A stretch of 33,767 nt of DNA from Bacteroidales bacterium. GTDB lineage: Bacteria > Bacteroidota > Bacteroidia > Bacteroidales > P3. Below, in pieces: positions 22,220 to 30,882 of this stretch. Position 1 is the stretch's first letter, and each line of letters starts with the position of its first letter. The translations under genes and the position numbers were made by a program. The stretch is from contig SFPR01000012.1 of NCBI GenBank assembly GCA_004551865.1, positions 1 to 33,767 on the forward strand, given 5' to 3'. A model generated the notes under the pieces. The model had not been told where the DNA came from. It made no database searches and saw only the letters and a list, made by a program, of their open reading frames with translations.

Positions 22220-23659
22220 ATGATTGATTCAACAAAATATTCAGGAAAGACACGTCAAGAAAGCGACTTGATTGGTACAAAGGAAATCCCTGCAGAGGCA
22301 TTGTACGGAGTTCAATCTGCAAGAGGTTTTGAAAACTTCAAAATATCGGGAAGATTGATGAACGATTACCCTAACTTCATCAAGGGTATGGCTTTGACAA
22401 AGAAAGGTGCTGCGATTGCAAACCACAAGCAAGGCAAACTCACCGACGAGCAATTCAAAGCAATAGCTCAGGCTTGCGATGAGTTGTACGAAGGCAAGCA
22501 TCACGAATTTTTCTTGTCAGACATGATTCAGGGAGGTGCAGGTACAACCGTCAATATGAACGCTAACGAAGTTTTGGCGAACCGTGCATTGGAGATAATG
22601 GGCAAAGAGCATGGTCAATACGAGTTCTGCTCTCCTAATGACCACTTGAATGCTTCCCAATCGACCAACGACGCTTATCCTACCGCATTCCACTTTGGTT
22701 TGTACTTGGAGAACAAACAACTTGTTGAGGCATTGGAGAAAATTGTTGCTTCTTTGGACGCAAAAGCCCAAGAGTTTGCACACATAATTAAGATGGGAAG
22801 AACTCAGTTGCAAGACGGAGTTCCTATGACATTGGGACAAACTTTCAAAGGATTTGCAAACCTTTTGAGAAGAGAAATAGCAAACTTGAACAAAGCAGCC
22901 GAAGACCTTCTTTGCATCAACATGGGTGCTACCGCAATCGGAACAGGTATCTGCTCTGAGCCGGGTTACAGCAAGCTCTGCACAGAAGCATTGAGAGAAA
23001 TCACAGGTTGGAACGTAACATTGGCAGAAGACTTGGTTGAAGTAACTTCTGACACTTCAACATTGGTAGGTTATTCTTCTGAATTGAAACGTATAGCTTT
23101 GAAAGCGATAAAGATATGCAACGACTTGCGTTTGATGGGTTCCGGTCCTCGCTGTGGTATCCACGAGTTGTTCTTGCCGGAAATGCAACCAGGTTCTTCA
23201 ATCATGCCGGGAAAGGTAAACCCTGTTATACCTGAGGTAATGAACCAACTTTGCTACAAAGTTATAGGAAACGACACCGCAGTTATGTTGGCAGCAGAGA
23301 ACGCTCAGTTGGAGTTGAACGTCATGGAGCCTGTATTGGTTTACTGTTTGTTTGAGTCAATCGACCTTTTGACAAATGGATTTGACACATTGAGAACACT
23401 TTGCATCGATGGAATTAAGGCAGACGTTGCAAACTGCGAGCGTCAGGTTAAAGGCTCAATAGGAATTGTTACCGCATTGAATCCTATCATTGGTTACAAG
23501 AACTCTACCAAGATTGCAAAAGAAGCAATGCAAACAGGCAAGGGAGTTTATGACTTGGTATTGGAACACGACATCTTGTCAAAAGAAGATTTGGACACAA
23601 TACTAAAACCTGAGAACATGATTGCTCCTGTTAAGTTGGACATAAAACCAAAACACTAA
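22220..23659 (+). CDS. aspA: Aspartate ammonia-lyase (aspartase)
   Basis: The 479-residue protein is a full-length member of the aspartase/fumarase superfamily. It has the signature GSSIMPGKVNP at about residues 323-333, a TNDAYPTAFHFGL segment, and the substrate-binding region GRTQLQDGVPMTLGQ. IPAEALYGVQSARGFENFKIS near the start and overall length favour aspartase over class II fumarase. It deaminates L-aspartate to fumarate and ammonia in the cytoplasm, feeding fumarate respiration in anaerobes. It is a single-gene unit with its own promoter and terminator. Its codon use looks like that of a highly expressed gene. Confidence 0.92.
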   Translation: MIDSTKYSGKTRQESDLIGTKEIPAEALYGVQSARGFENFKISGRLMNDYPNFIKGMALTKKGAAIANHKQGKLTDEQFKAIAQACDELYEGKHHEFFLSDMIQGGAGTTVNMNANEVLANRALEIMGKEHGQYEFCSPNDHLNASQSTNDAYPTAFHFGLYLENKQLVEALEKIVASLDAKAQEFAHIIKMGRTQLQDGVPMTLGQTFKGFANLLRREIANLNKAAEDLLCINMGATAIGTGICSEPGYSKLCTEALREITGWNVTLAEDLVEVTSDTSTLVGYSSELKRIALKAIKICNDLRLMGSGPRCGIHELFLPEMQPGSSIMPGKVNPVIPEVMNQLCYKVIGNDTAVMLAAENAQLELNVMEPVLVYCLFESIDLLTNGFDTLRTLCIDGIKADVANCERQVKGSIGIVTALNPIIGYKNSTKIAKEAMQTGKGVYDLVLEHDILSKEDLDTILKPENMIAPVKLDIKPKH

Positions 23660-23687
23660 ACATCTTTTCATAATAATCAAGCACTTT

Positions 23688-23725
23688 CGGACGTCCGCCG
23701 GTCGGCGAACGTTCGATTTTTTTTT
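23688..23725 (+). terminator. Terminator of aspA
   Basis: CGGACGTCCGCCG pairs with CGGCGAACGTTCG (one mismatch and one G-T pair) and is followed by a run of nine Ts. It lies 28 bp after the stop. Confidence 0.88.
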
Positions 23726-23777
23726 GCTCTCACCACATTGGAAAGAGTTTTGTCTGTATCACAAAACTTGTATTTCC

Positions 23778-24776
23778 TTATTTGACAAAGGAATTTATCT
23801 CTATCAGATTGCCCTCGGGGTCGGCAATGTAACAAGTGCGTTGTCCCCAAGTCTCTGTTATTGGCGGCATTACCGATGTTGCTCCCAATGAGAGAGCATT
23901 ATGATACTCTCTATCCACATCGGCAAAAGTAGGAACGTCGATTGCCAATTCCATTGTGCCATTATACCCTTTGGGGTAGCTGTATTGCTGCGATGTCATT
24001 TGCTCAAAGTCTGCCCGAGGAAAGAGTATTATTCTCATCTTGCCCATATACATTTCTACGTTGGGTTGAACGCCGTCCCAAGTGGTGGTAAACCCAAATA
24101 CCTTGGTATAAAAATCAACCATTTTGCGATTGTCAGTCGTAAAAAGTCCAACCGTATTGAAGCCAAATCGCTTTGGCGTAAACAATTCCACCATTCCCAA
24201 CTTGTTGTATTGGTAATATTGTTCTATTCTTTGAGGTGTGTCGTTTTCGAGAAGACGCAAGAGTTCACATGCAAATTCCAACTGTCCCGAACCATTGGCA
24301 GTAACAATGTTTTTGTCGCTCACAGCCTGAGCGTTGATGTAGCCTTTTTGATTTGTATAATTCTTTGCTCCCCAATGGTTCAGCTGTTCAATACCGTTAC
24401 CTGTGTGTTTTACTTCGTTCAATAACCCATGCTTGGCAAGCCATGTGGCGGCATTACATATCGCACCCACTATCTTGCCCTTCGCAACAGCTTCGCTAAC
24501 CAATTTGAGAGCCACATCGGCTTCGGGTGTCAGCCAACCCATGCCGCCAACAAGCACAACAGCCGCATAATCTTTAGGCAGCGTTTCAAAAGTATAGTCG
24601 GGAAGCGTCCTAAATCCACCAATGGAACTTACCGGACACATACTTTTTGCAACTATCTTGTTGATATACTTGGGATTTTCAATCAATCCTCTCTCGTCGG
24701 AGTTGATTGCCTGCGAAAGGAATGCAGCTTCATGGTCTGCATACTTGTCTGTCAAAACGTATAGTATCTCTTCCAT
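23778..24776 (-). CDS. DJ-1/PfpI-like domain fused to a VOC (glyoxalase) domain
   Basis: Residues 1 to about 200 form a DJ-1/PfpI fold of the YoaZ type: EEILYVLTDKYADHEAAFL with the conserved Glu16, VVLVGGMGW, and the nucleophile elbow GKIVGAICNAATWLA with Cys107. Residues about 207-332 form a VOC domain: FNTVGLFTTDNRKMVDFYTK, VFGF, MELAIDVPTF, and a last strand YIADPEGNLIEIN with the metal-ligand glutamate. DJ-1 proteins act as glyoxalase III or stress amidases, and VOC proteins include glyoxalase I, so detoxification of reactive carbonyls is plausible (inference). It lies downstream of rpoD but behind that gene's terminator. Confidence 0.82.
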   Translation of the reverse strand: MEEILYVLTDKYADHEAAFLSQAINSDERGLIENPKYINKIVAKSMCPVSSIGGFRTLPDYTFETLPKDYAAVVLVGGMGWLTPEADVALKLVSEAVAKGKIVGAICNAATWLAKHGLLNEVKHTGNGIEQLNHWGAKNYTNQKGYINAQAVSDKNIVTANGSGQLEFACELLRLLENDTPQRIEQYYQYNKLGMVELFTPKRFGFNTVGLFTTDNRKMVDFYTKVFGFTTTWDGVQPNVEMYMGKMRIILFPRADFEQMTSQQYSYPKGYNGTMELAIDVPTFADVDREYHNALSLGATSVMPPITETWGQRTCYIADPEGNLIEINSFVK

Positions 24777-24867
24777 ATCTTGAAATGGTTTTTCTTATTG
24801 CCAAATGAGCTGCTTACATATTTGTAAATTACAAGCCGACAGATTGATTTTTTCTTTCAGAGTAAGT

Positions 24868-24902
24868 ACAAAAAGCGGTTTCTCGCACAAAGCGAGAAAC
24901 CG
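24868..24902 (-). terminator. Terminator of rpoD
   Basis: CGGTTTCTCGC (24876-24886) and GCGAGAAACCG (24892-24902) form an 11-bp perfect stem with a 5-base loop. On the minus strand CTTTTTG follows. It lies 31 bp after the rpoD stop. Confidence 0.9.
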
Positions 24903-24932
24903 AAACAAATATGTAATGAAAACAAAAAATAT

Positions 24933-25799
24933 TTATTCGTTGAGATAGACCGCCAACTTCTTGCATTGTTCGCTTGAACGCAAACGTCTCAATGCTCTCT
25001 CCTTGATTTGTCTCACTCTTTCCCTTGTCAGGTTTTGTGCAACGGCAATTTCTTCCAATGTCATGCCATGCGAAAGACCTATTCCGAAAAATTGGTAGAT
25101 TATACTTCTCTCTCGTTCGGTCAAAAGGGACAAAGATTCGGATATATCGTTGGAAAGGCTTTCCTTCAACACCAAGTCATCGGTCGTTTTTGCGTCTTCT
25201 TCCACATAAACATCGATAAGGTTGAGGTCTTCATCCTGAATGAGCGGTGCGTCCATTGAAACTGCTTTCGCACCTATGTGAGTTGTTTCTTTAACCTTGT
25301 CAAAACTCAAATCCATTTCCTCTGCCAACTCTTCGTCCGAAGGAGTTCTCTCCAACTGTTGTTCGAGACGTGATGACACCTTCTTCAATTTGTTGATTGC
25401 TCCGACCTGATTGAGCGGTAAACGGACAATACGAGACTTCTCCGCCAAGGCTTGCAATATGCTCTGCCTTATCCACCAAACTGCAAACGAAATAAATTTG
25501 AAACCTCTTGTCTCGTCAAAACGCCTCGCCGCCTTAATCAAACCTATGTTGCCCTCGTTAATCAAATCAGGAAGGCTCAACCCTTGGTTTTGATACTGTT
25601 TTGCTACCGATATAACGAACCTCAGATTCGATTTTACCAACTTTTCCAACGCCACCTCATCACCTGCCTTTATCCTTTGGGCAAGCTGAACTTCCTCCTC
25701 CGGCGTGATAAGCTCTTCTTTGCTGATGTCCTGCAAAAATTTGTCCAAAGAGCCTATGTTCCTATTGGTGATAGATTTTATTATCTTTAACTGTCTCAT
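24933..25799 (-). CDS. rpoD: Primary RNA polymerase sigma factor (sigma-70)
   Basis: The 288-residue protein is the short primary sigma factor of Bacteroidota. It has region 1.2 (LDKFLQDISKEELITPEEEV), region 2 (SNLRFVISVAKQYQNQGLSL, NEGNIGLIKAARRFDETRGF, FAVWWIRQSILQAL), region 3 (RLPLNQVGAINKL), and region 4 (LTERERSIIYQFFGIG, LTRERVRQIKERALRRLR). It lacks the long region 1.1 of the E. coli protein, as is normal in the phylum, where this factor reads TTTG/TAnnTTTG promoters. It has a matching promoter itself (25847-25877) and a strong terminator. Confidence 0.96.
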   Translation of the reverse strand: MRQLKIIKSITNRNIGSLDKFLQDISKEELITPEEEVQLAQRIKAGDEVALEKLVKSNLRFVISVAKQYQNQGLSLPDLINEGNIGLIKAARRFDETRGFKFISFAVWWIRQSILQALAEKSRIVRLPLNQVGAINKLKKVSSRLEQQLERTPSDEELAEEMDLSFDKVKETTHIGAKAVSMDAPLIQDEDLNLIDVYVEEDAKTTDDLVLKESLSNDISESLSLLTERERSIIYQFFGIGLSHGMTLEEIAVAQNLTRERVRQIKERALRRLRSSEQCKKLAVYLNE

Positions 25800-25846
25800 G
25801 TTCCCTTTTTGTTCGTACCTAAATAATCTTACTATCTATCAGTTTG

Positions 25847-25877
25847 CAAAGGTATTACCTTATTTCTTCTTATGCAA
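25847..25877 (-). promoter_or_regulatory. Promoter of rpoD
   Basis: On the minus strand TTG (25875-25877) is followed after 20 bp by TACCTTTG (25847-25854), about 48 bp before the start codon. Confidence 0.65.
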
Positions 25878-25931
25878 GCAATATAGCACAAAGTTAATAA
25901 CCTACTTATCAACAGCCTTTCGGCGTTTTGG

Positions 25932-27293
25932 TTATAATACGAGGACAAAATAATACGTTCTGCTGTCGTTCGGATAGAAGCCTTCGACAATCAATTTGCC
26001 CTTTTTCTTTTCTAATTGTCTGATATCTTCAATCGAGATGTTCACTTTCTTGTCGATGGAAGTGATGATAAATCCGTTCTTTATGCCAAGTCTCGCAAAC
26101 GGACTTTTGCCTACTTTTTCGATAACGATACCCTTGGAAATTCCATATTGCTGTTTTTCTTTGTCATTGACCTCTCGGAAACTTCCGCTCAAGATTTGCT
26201 CTGCTGCTTCTGTATCATTGCGCATTATATCGGTGTTTCCCATCGAATTAAACAGCGTTACATCAAAATAGAACGGCTTTCCGTCTCGCTCAATCGCCAC
26301 TTTGACCACATCACCCGGCGAATGCTGTGCAAGAACTTCGTTAAATTCGGCATTGGAATTTACACTCTTGCCGTCAATAGAGGTAATTATGTCTCCGTCT
26401 TTTATTCCTGCCTTGTCGGCTGCTCCGTCCTTGATGACATATCCTATGTATATTCCTCTAACTGTCTTAATGCCTTTGACTTCTGCAAGTTTGGAATCCA
26501 TTTCTGCAAAATGGACGCCTATGTTTGCCTTTTGTGTCATTCCGTATTGTATCAAATCTGAGGTTACCTTGCGGACTATGTTTGAGGGAATGGCAAACGA
26601 ATAGCCTGTATATGAGCCTGTGGAAGAGGCAATGGCTGTGTTTATTCCCACAAGTTCTCCTTTTAGGTTTACCAATGCCCCTCCGCTGTTACCCGGATTG
26701 ACGGCAGCATCGGTCTGAATGAAGCTCTCTATAGGGGCGTTACTCATCTTGTTTCCCAAAATGTTGATATTGCGGGCTTTTGCCGAGACTATACCCGCTG
26801 TAACGGTCGATGTGAGATTAAAAGGGTTGCCTACAGCCAATACCCACTCACCTATTTTCACCTCATCGCTGTTTCCAAATTGGAGAGGCTCCAATCCGTC
26901 GGCTTCAATCTTTATCACAGCCAAATCACTCGAAGGATCATTGCCTACAAGTCGGGCAACAAAACTTCTCTTGTCGTTCAACACCACATTGATTGTTTCT
27001 GCATCTTGAACAACATGGTTGTTTGTAATGACGTATCCGTCTTCGGAAATGATAACTCCCGAACCCGATGTTTGATAAGAACGTTCCCTTGATTGAGGAG
27101 GAAGAAGGAACGAAAAGAAATCGTCATAAAAGACAGATTGAACGGTAGTCTCGCATTGTATGTGGACAACTCCGTGAACCGTTTTCTCGGCTGCAAAAGT
27201 GAAATCCAAACCACCATTTGACTGAGCCTTGACTCCGATTTGTGATACTGCAAATAAAACCATGCAGATTACACTACAAAACTTTTTTCTCAT
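25932..27293 (-). CDS. DegQ/HtrA-type periplasmic serine protease
   Basis: The start is set at the ATG at 27293, where a signal peptide begins (MRKKFCSVICMVLFAVSQIG, cleavage after KAQ); the frame stays open 31 codons upstream without a likely start. The 453-residue protein has the trypsin-like triad H93 (TNNHVV), D123 (SSDLAV) and S203 (PGNSGGAL), then two PDZ domains (about residues 260-350 and 370-450). It should degrade or refold misfolded envelope proteins. The second PDZ is divergent and shortened. The gene follows ornithine aminotransferase but is separated from it by a terminator. Confidence 0.92.
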   Translation of the reverse strand: MRKKFCSVICMVLFAVSQIGVKAQSNGGLDFTFAAEKTVHGVVHIQCETTVQSVFYDDFFSFLLPPQSRERSYQTSGSGVIISEDGYVITNNHVVQDAETINVVLNDKRSFVARLVGNDPSSDLAVIKIEADGLEPLQFGNSDEVKIGEWVLAVGNPFNLTSTVTAGIVSAKARNINILGNKMSNAPIESFIQTDAAVNPGNSGGALVNLKGELVGINTAIASSTGSYTGYSFAIPSNIVRKVTSDLIQYGMTQKANIGVHFAEMDSKLAEVKGIKTVRGIYIGYVIKDGAADKAGIKDGDIITSIDGKSVNSNAEFNEVLAQHSPGDVVKVAIERDGKPFYFDVTLFNSMGNTDIMRNDTEAAEQILSGSFREVNDKEKQQYGISKGIVIEKVGKSPFARLGIKNGFIITSIDKKVNISIEDIRQLEKKKGKLIVEGFYPNDSRTYYFVLVL

Positions 27294-27427
27294 AAAATAC
27301 TGTGTTTTAATGTAAGACCTAAGAAAAGAGGTTTGGTTTATACAAGCATAACCGACAAAGAGGAAATATATTGTATTAGAGTTCAAAAAAATATATCGAC
27401 ATTTGACAAGGTATGTCTAAGTCAAAT

Positions 27428-27463
27428 AGGAAAAGGACGTGATGTTTCACAACATGACGTCCT
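27428..27463 (-). terminator. Terminator of ornithine aminotransferase gene
   Basis: AGGACGT pairs with ACGTCCT, and, after one mismatch, ATGTT with AACAT around a 4-base loop. On the minus strand CCTTTTCC follows. It lies 32 bp after the stop. Confidence 0.7.
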
Positions 27464-27494
27464 CTCAATTAAAAAAACAAAATCACAAAACTAA

Positions 27495-28715
27495 TTACTC
27501 AAATGATGTTATTGCTTCTTTTATCAGGTCTATTGCTTCTCTTAGTTGTTCTTCGGTAATGACCAAAGGAGGTGCAAAACGAATGATGTGTTGATGTGTC
27601 GGTTTTGCAAGCACTCCCAACTCTTTCATCTTCAAACATACGTCCCATGCTTCTTTGCCGTTTTTTGGTCTTATGACGATTGCATTGAGCAAACCTTTTC
27701 CGCGAACCAATTCTATCATGTCGCTCTTTACGCTCTTCATCTCGCTGCGGAAGATTTGTCCCAACTTTTCAGCTTTTTCTGCCAAATGCTCGTCTTTGAC
27801 AACCTGCAAGGCTGCAACGGCAACCCTGCCTGCAAGACAGAAACCTCCGAATGTGGAGCCGTGTTCGCCGGGTTTGATTGTCAGCATAATCTCATCATCT
27901 GCCAACACTGCCGAAATAGGCAACACTCCGCCCGACAATGCCTTTCCCAATATCAATATATCGGGACGGACTCCCTCATGGTCGCAGGCAAGCAACTTTC
28001 CTGTTCGTGCAATTCCCGTTTGAACTTCGTCGGCAATGAAGAGGACATTGTGTTTCTTGCAAATATCATAGCAAGTTTTCAAATAACCGTCGTCCGGTAC
28101 GAAAACGCCTGCTTCTCCTTGTATAGGCTCTAAAAGAAATCCCGCAACCTTGTCTGCATACTGCGACAAAACTGTTTCAAGTGCCTGAGCATCATTGTAA
28201 GGTATCTTTATAAATCCGGGAGTGAACGGACCAAAATCGCCATAGCTGTCGGGGTCGGTTGACATTGAGATGATGGATATCGTTCTTCCGTGGAAGTTTC
28301 CTTCGCAACAAACAATGATTGCTTCGTTTTCGGGAATGCCCTTAACCTTGTAGCCCCAGCGTCTTGCAAGTTTGAGAGCTGTCTCGTCGGCTTCTGCTCC
28401 CGTATTCATAGGAAGCACTTTGTCATATCCAAAGTACTCTGTCACATACTTCTCATAAGGAGCTAAACAATCGTTGTAAAAAGCTCTCGAAGTCAAAGTA
28501 AGTTTTTGAGCCTGATCACAAAGAGCTGCAATTATCTTTGGGTGGCAATGCCCTTGATTGACAGCTGAGTAAGCACTCAAAAAGTCAAAATAACGTTTTC
28601 CTTCGACATCCCAAACAAACGGACCTTCTCCTCTGTTTAACACCACAGGCAAAGGGTGATAGCTGTGAGCTCCGTAGCGATGTTCCATTTCGATAAATTC
28701 TTCAGACTTGTTCAT
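27495..28715 (-). CDS. rocD: Ornithine aminotransferase
   Basis: The 406-residue protein is a class III PLP aminotransferase. The PLP lysine is K258 (DILILGKALSGGVLP), the cofactor pocket has NTGAEADETALKLARRWGY and FIADEVQTGIARTG, and the N-terminus MNKSEEFIEMEHRYGAHSYH is typical of ornithine aminotransferases. The enzyme converts ornithine and 2-oxoglutarate to glutamate semialdehyde and glutamate, linking arginine and proline metabolism. Acetylornithine aminotransferase is the nearest alternative, but the YGAHSYHPLPVVL start and length favour RocD. It has a textbook promoter (28806-28836) and is a one-gene unit. Confidence 0.93.
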   Translation of the reverse strand: MNKSEEFIEMEHRYGAHSYHPLPVVLNRGEGPFVWDVEGKRYFDFLSAYSAVNQGHCHPKIIAALCDQAQKLTLTSRAFYNDCLAPYEKYVTEYFGYDKVLPMNTGAEADETALKLARRWGYKVKGIPENEAIIVCCEGNFHGRTISIISMSTDPDSYGDFGPFTPGFIKIPYNDAQALETVLSQYADKVAGFLLEPIQGEAGVFVPDDGYLKTCYDICKKHNVLFIADEVQTGIARTGKLLACDHEGVRPDILILGKALSGGVLPISAVLADDEIMLTIKPGEHGSTFGGFCLAGRVAVAALQVVKDEHLAEKAEKLGQIFRSEMKSVKSDMIELVRGKGLLNAIVIRPKNGKEAWDVCLKMKELGVLAKPTHQHIIRFAPPLVITEEQLREAIDLIKEAITSFE

Positions 28716-28805
28716 AAAGCAAAATGTATTTAAGGTTTAATCATCTGAATAAAGAATACGCTCTTTCGGTTGAAAATTTTACCGCAACTTATCTTTATCC
28801 GACAG

Positions 28806-28836
28806 CAAAGATAAACACTTATGTCGAAACCGCAAA
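28806..28836 (-). promoter_or_regulatory. Promoter of rocD
   Basis: On the minus strand TTTG (28833-28836) is followed after exactly 19 bp by TATCTTTG (28806-28813). It is a perfect phylum consensus, about 90 bp before the start codon, and begins right where the upstream gene's terminator hairpin ends. Confidence 0.8.
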
Positions 28837-28837
28837 A

Positions 28838-28884
28838 TATTTTGGCGACAAAAAAGAAAATATTTTTACTCTCTTGTCGCCAAA
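28838..28884 (-). terminator. Terminator hairpin after the GT2 fusion gene
   Basis: TTTGGCGACAA (28841-28851) is the exact reverse complement of TTGTCGCCAAA (28874-28884), with a 22-base loop. On the minus strand it follows the GT2 stop by 22 bp and continues into ATATTTT. Confidence 0.65.
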
Positions 28885-28905
28885 TCAATAAATAAAGGTC
28901 TTAAA

Positions 28906-30876
28906 TCAATCACCTAAATATCTGAATGATTTGCATATAGCACCAAAATCATTCATCAAAGAATAGTTTGCACAATATAGCAAATTGAGTTTATGGATTG
29001 CATTTTCATCAACAATTTCCGCATTCATCGTTCCGGTAATGCTGATTACAGAACGCTTCAAATCGGGCAACTTATCAATTTTTTCTTTTCCCGTTTTATT
29101 GTATCCTACCCATGTTTTGCGACCAATCAATACAACAAAGATATTCTTCAATAGTCCCAAAGGTTTATTGACAAACCAACAACAACCCACAAAACCCAAA
29201 AGCAAGACCAAGCTGACCGACACATCAAGCAGACGTTTCTTCCTTCTGTTATCTTCGCTCGTGATACTATTTACATTTACAAGGTAAAGGTCTGACGGGG
29301 TTTTGATTGTGCTGCTGCCAATAATGAAGTCCGCACTCGGAGGCACTATGGTAAAGCAGACATTCGTTTTGGAAAGTCGTCCCATCAGTTCCCCGATTTT
29401 GCTTTGTGTCAAATCCTTTGAACAAAACACTACTTCATCAATAGAATATATCCTTATTATATCCTCAATCTGAGAGGTATTTCCCACAAACTTGTCGTTA
29501 TCATACTCTTTGGCTGCACCGACCAAGGCAATGAACTCCGGACGATTGCCGGTTTTGGAAAGCAAATCGGCAACTCTTTCAGCCTCCGGACTATCCGCAA
29601 CTATTGCATAACGAGAAGGCTGAGAGGAAACAAACGAAAAGCTGCCTCTGCGAACAAAATTGATAACAAACCTCACCAAAAGCAAAACGCACAAGCTCAT
29701 CACCGAACCCATGACTACCAAAGCCCTCGAATATCTCAATTCGGCAGGCAAAAGAGAATAGAAAGCAAGCAAGACGAACATTCCCAAGAACACTCCCTCA
29801 AACAATCGCCCTATTCGGATTGGTTTGACATAACCTCCGCACACATAAACCGAGAAAAGCAAAATCGAAATATACACCGGCACCGCACAAATCATATAGT
29901 GAGGAGGATAATAGTCAATATTGCCCCAATAGTGCAACGCCCAAGTACGTTCAAGCAAAAAGAAACCTGCATAAATCAAAAGAAAATCCACCGCAGCCTG
30001 CGACCAGCGAGAGAAAATCCTCGACACAAAACTCAAAGATGCCCTAAGCCATATTGCAATCTTGATGATAAGGGAATAAATTTTGTTCTGCCTGCCGTCC
30101 AAGTGCTTTCGGGCAAAAATCGCCATGGCATTATAGAAGGTATAAACGTAGTTGAGGCTTGCTTTCTTGGTGCTTTCACCCTTATAGTGGATTATCTCGG
30201 CTTCCGGAAAGTAATAATTCTTATATCCTCCCAAAGTTATACGATACGAAAGGTCTATATCCTCTCCATACATAAAGTAATCTTCGTCAAGCAAGCCTAC
30301 CTTGTCCAAGCATTCCTTCCTCATCATCATGTAAGCCCCCGCAAGAATATCCACCTGATTTGTTTCCTCATACGAAAGATGCCCCATATAATATTGAGCG
30401 TAACGTTTGGAATGAGGGAACAAAGAAGTGAGACCGCACATCTTACAAAAACTTGCCCAAGGTGTCGGAAAACCTCGCTTACTCTCTTTGAGAATTTTAC
30501 CATGACCGTCAATCATCTTTACGCCCAAGCCTCCGCAGTCGGGGTGAAAGTCCATAAATTCAATACATTTTGAAAAGGTATCCTCCTCAACAACAGTGTC
30601 CGGATTGAGAAGCAGAATATACTCGCCCTTTGCAATCCTCATTGCCTGATTATTAGCCTTTGCAAAACCAACATTCTCTTTATTCTCAATCAAAGTAAAG
30701 TCGGAAAACTTGCTTTTGAGCATCTGCACCGACCCATCAACAGAATTATTATCTACAATGAACACTTCGGCATCAATGTCGGCAACAGCTCTTTGCACCG
30801 AGTAGAGACAATGTTCCAAAAAGAACTTTACGTTGTAGTTTACAATGACAACAGATAACTTCATCGGAGTATTCAT
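28906..30876 (-). CDS. GT2 glycosyltransferase fused to a sugar-transferase-like membrane part
   Basis: Residues 5 to about 280 form a family 2 glycosyltransferase: LSVVIVNYNVKFFLEHCL, VFIVDNNSVDGS, LLLNPDTVVEED (the D-x-D-like metal motif), and YFMYGEDIDLSYR. About five membrane helices (roughly 300-410) come next, then a Rossmann-like stretch (YAIVADSPEAERVADLLSKT to VVFCSKDL). Last comes KKRLLDVSVSLVLLLGFVG ... GRKTWVGY, which resembles polyprenyl-phosphate sugar-1-phosphate transferases but lacks their acidic catalytic residues. It is probably a surface-polysaccharide or glycolipid enzyme whose second half is regulatory or degenerate (inference). It starts 6 bp after the ZIP transporter gene and is co-transcribed with it. 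Confidence 0.78.
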   Translation of the reverse strand: MNTPMKLSVVIVNYNVKFFLEHCLYSVQRAVADIDAEVFIVDNNSVDGSVQMLKSKFSDFTLIENKENVGFAKANNQAMRIAKGEYILLLNPDTVVEEDTFSKCIEFMDFHPDCGGLGVKMIDGHGKILKESKRGFPTPWASFCKMCGLTSLFPHSKRYAQYYMGHLSYEETNQVDILAGAYMMMRKECLDKVGLLDEDYFMYGEDIDLSYRITLGGYKNYYFPEAEIIHYKGESTKKASLNYVYTFYNAMAIFARKHLDGRQNKIYSLIIKIAIWLRASLSFVSRIFSRWSQAAVDFLLIYAGFFLLERTWALHYWGNIDYYPPHYMICAVPVYISILLFSVYVCGGYVKPIRIGRLFEGVFLGMFVLLAFYSLLPAELRYSRALVVMGSVMSLCVLLLVRFVINFVRRGSFSFVSSQPSRYAIVADSPEAERVADLLSKTGNRPEFIALVGAAKEYDNDKFVGNTSQIEDIIRIYSIDEVVFCSKDLTQSKIGELMGRLSKTNVCFTIVPPSADFIIGSSTIKTPSDLYLVNVNSITSEDNRRKKRLLDVSVSLVLLLGFVGCCWFVNKPLGLLKNIFVVLIGRKTWVGYNKTGKEKIDKLPDLKRSVISITGTMNAEIVDENAIHKLNLLYCANYSLMNDFGAICKSFRYLGD

Positions 30877-30882
30877 TTTTGG

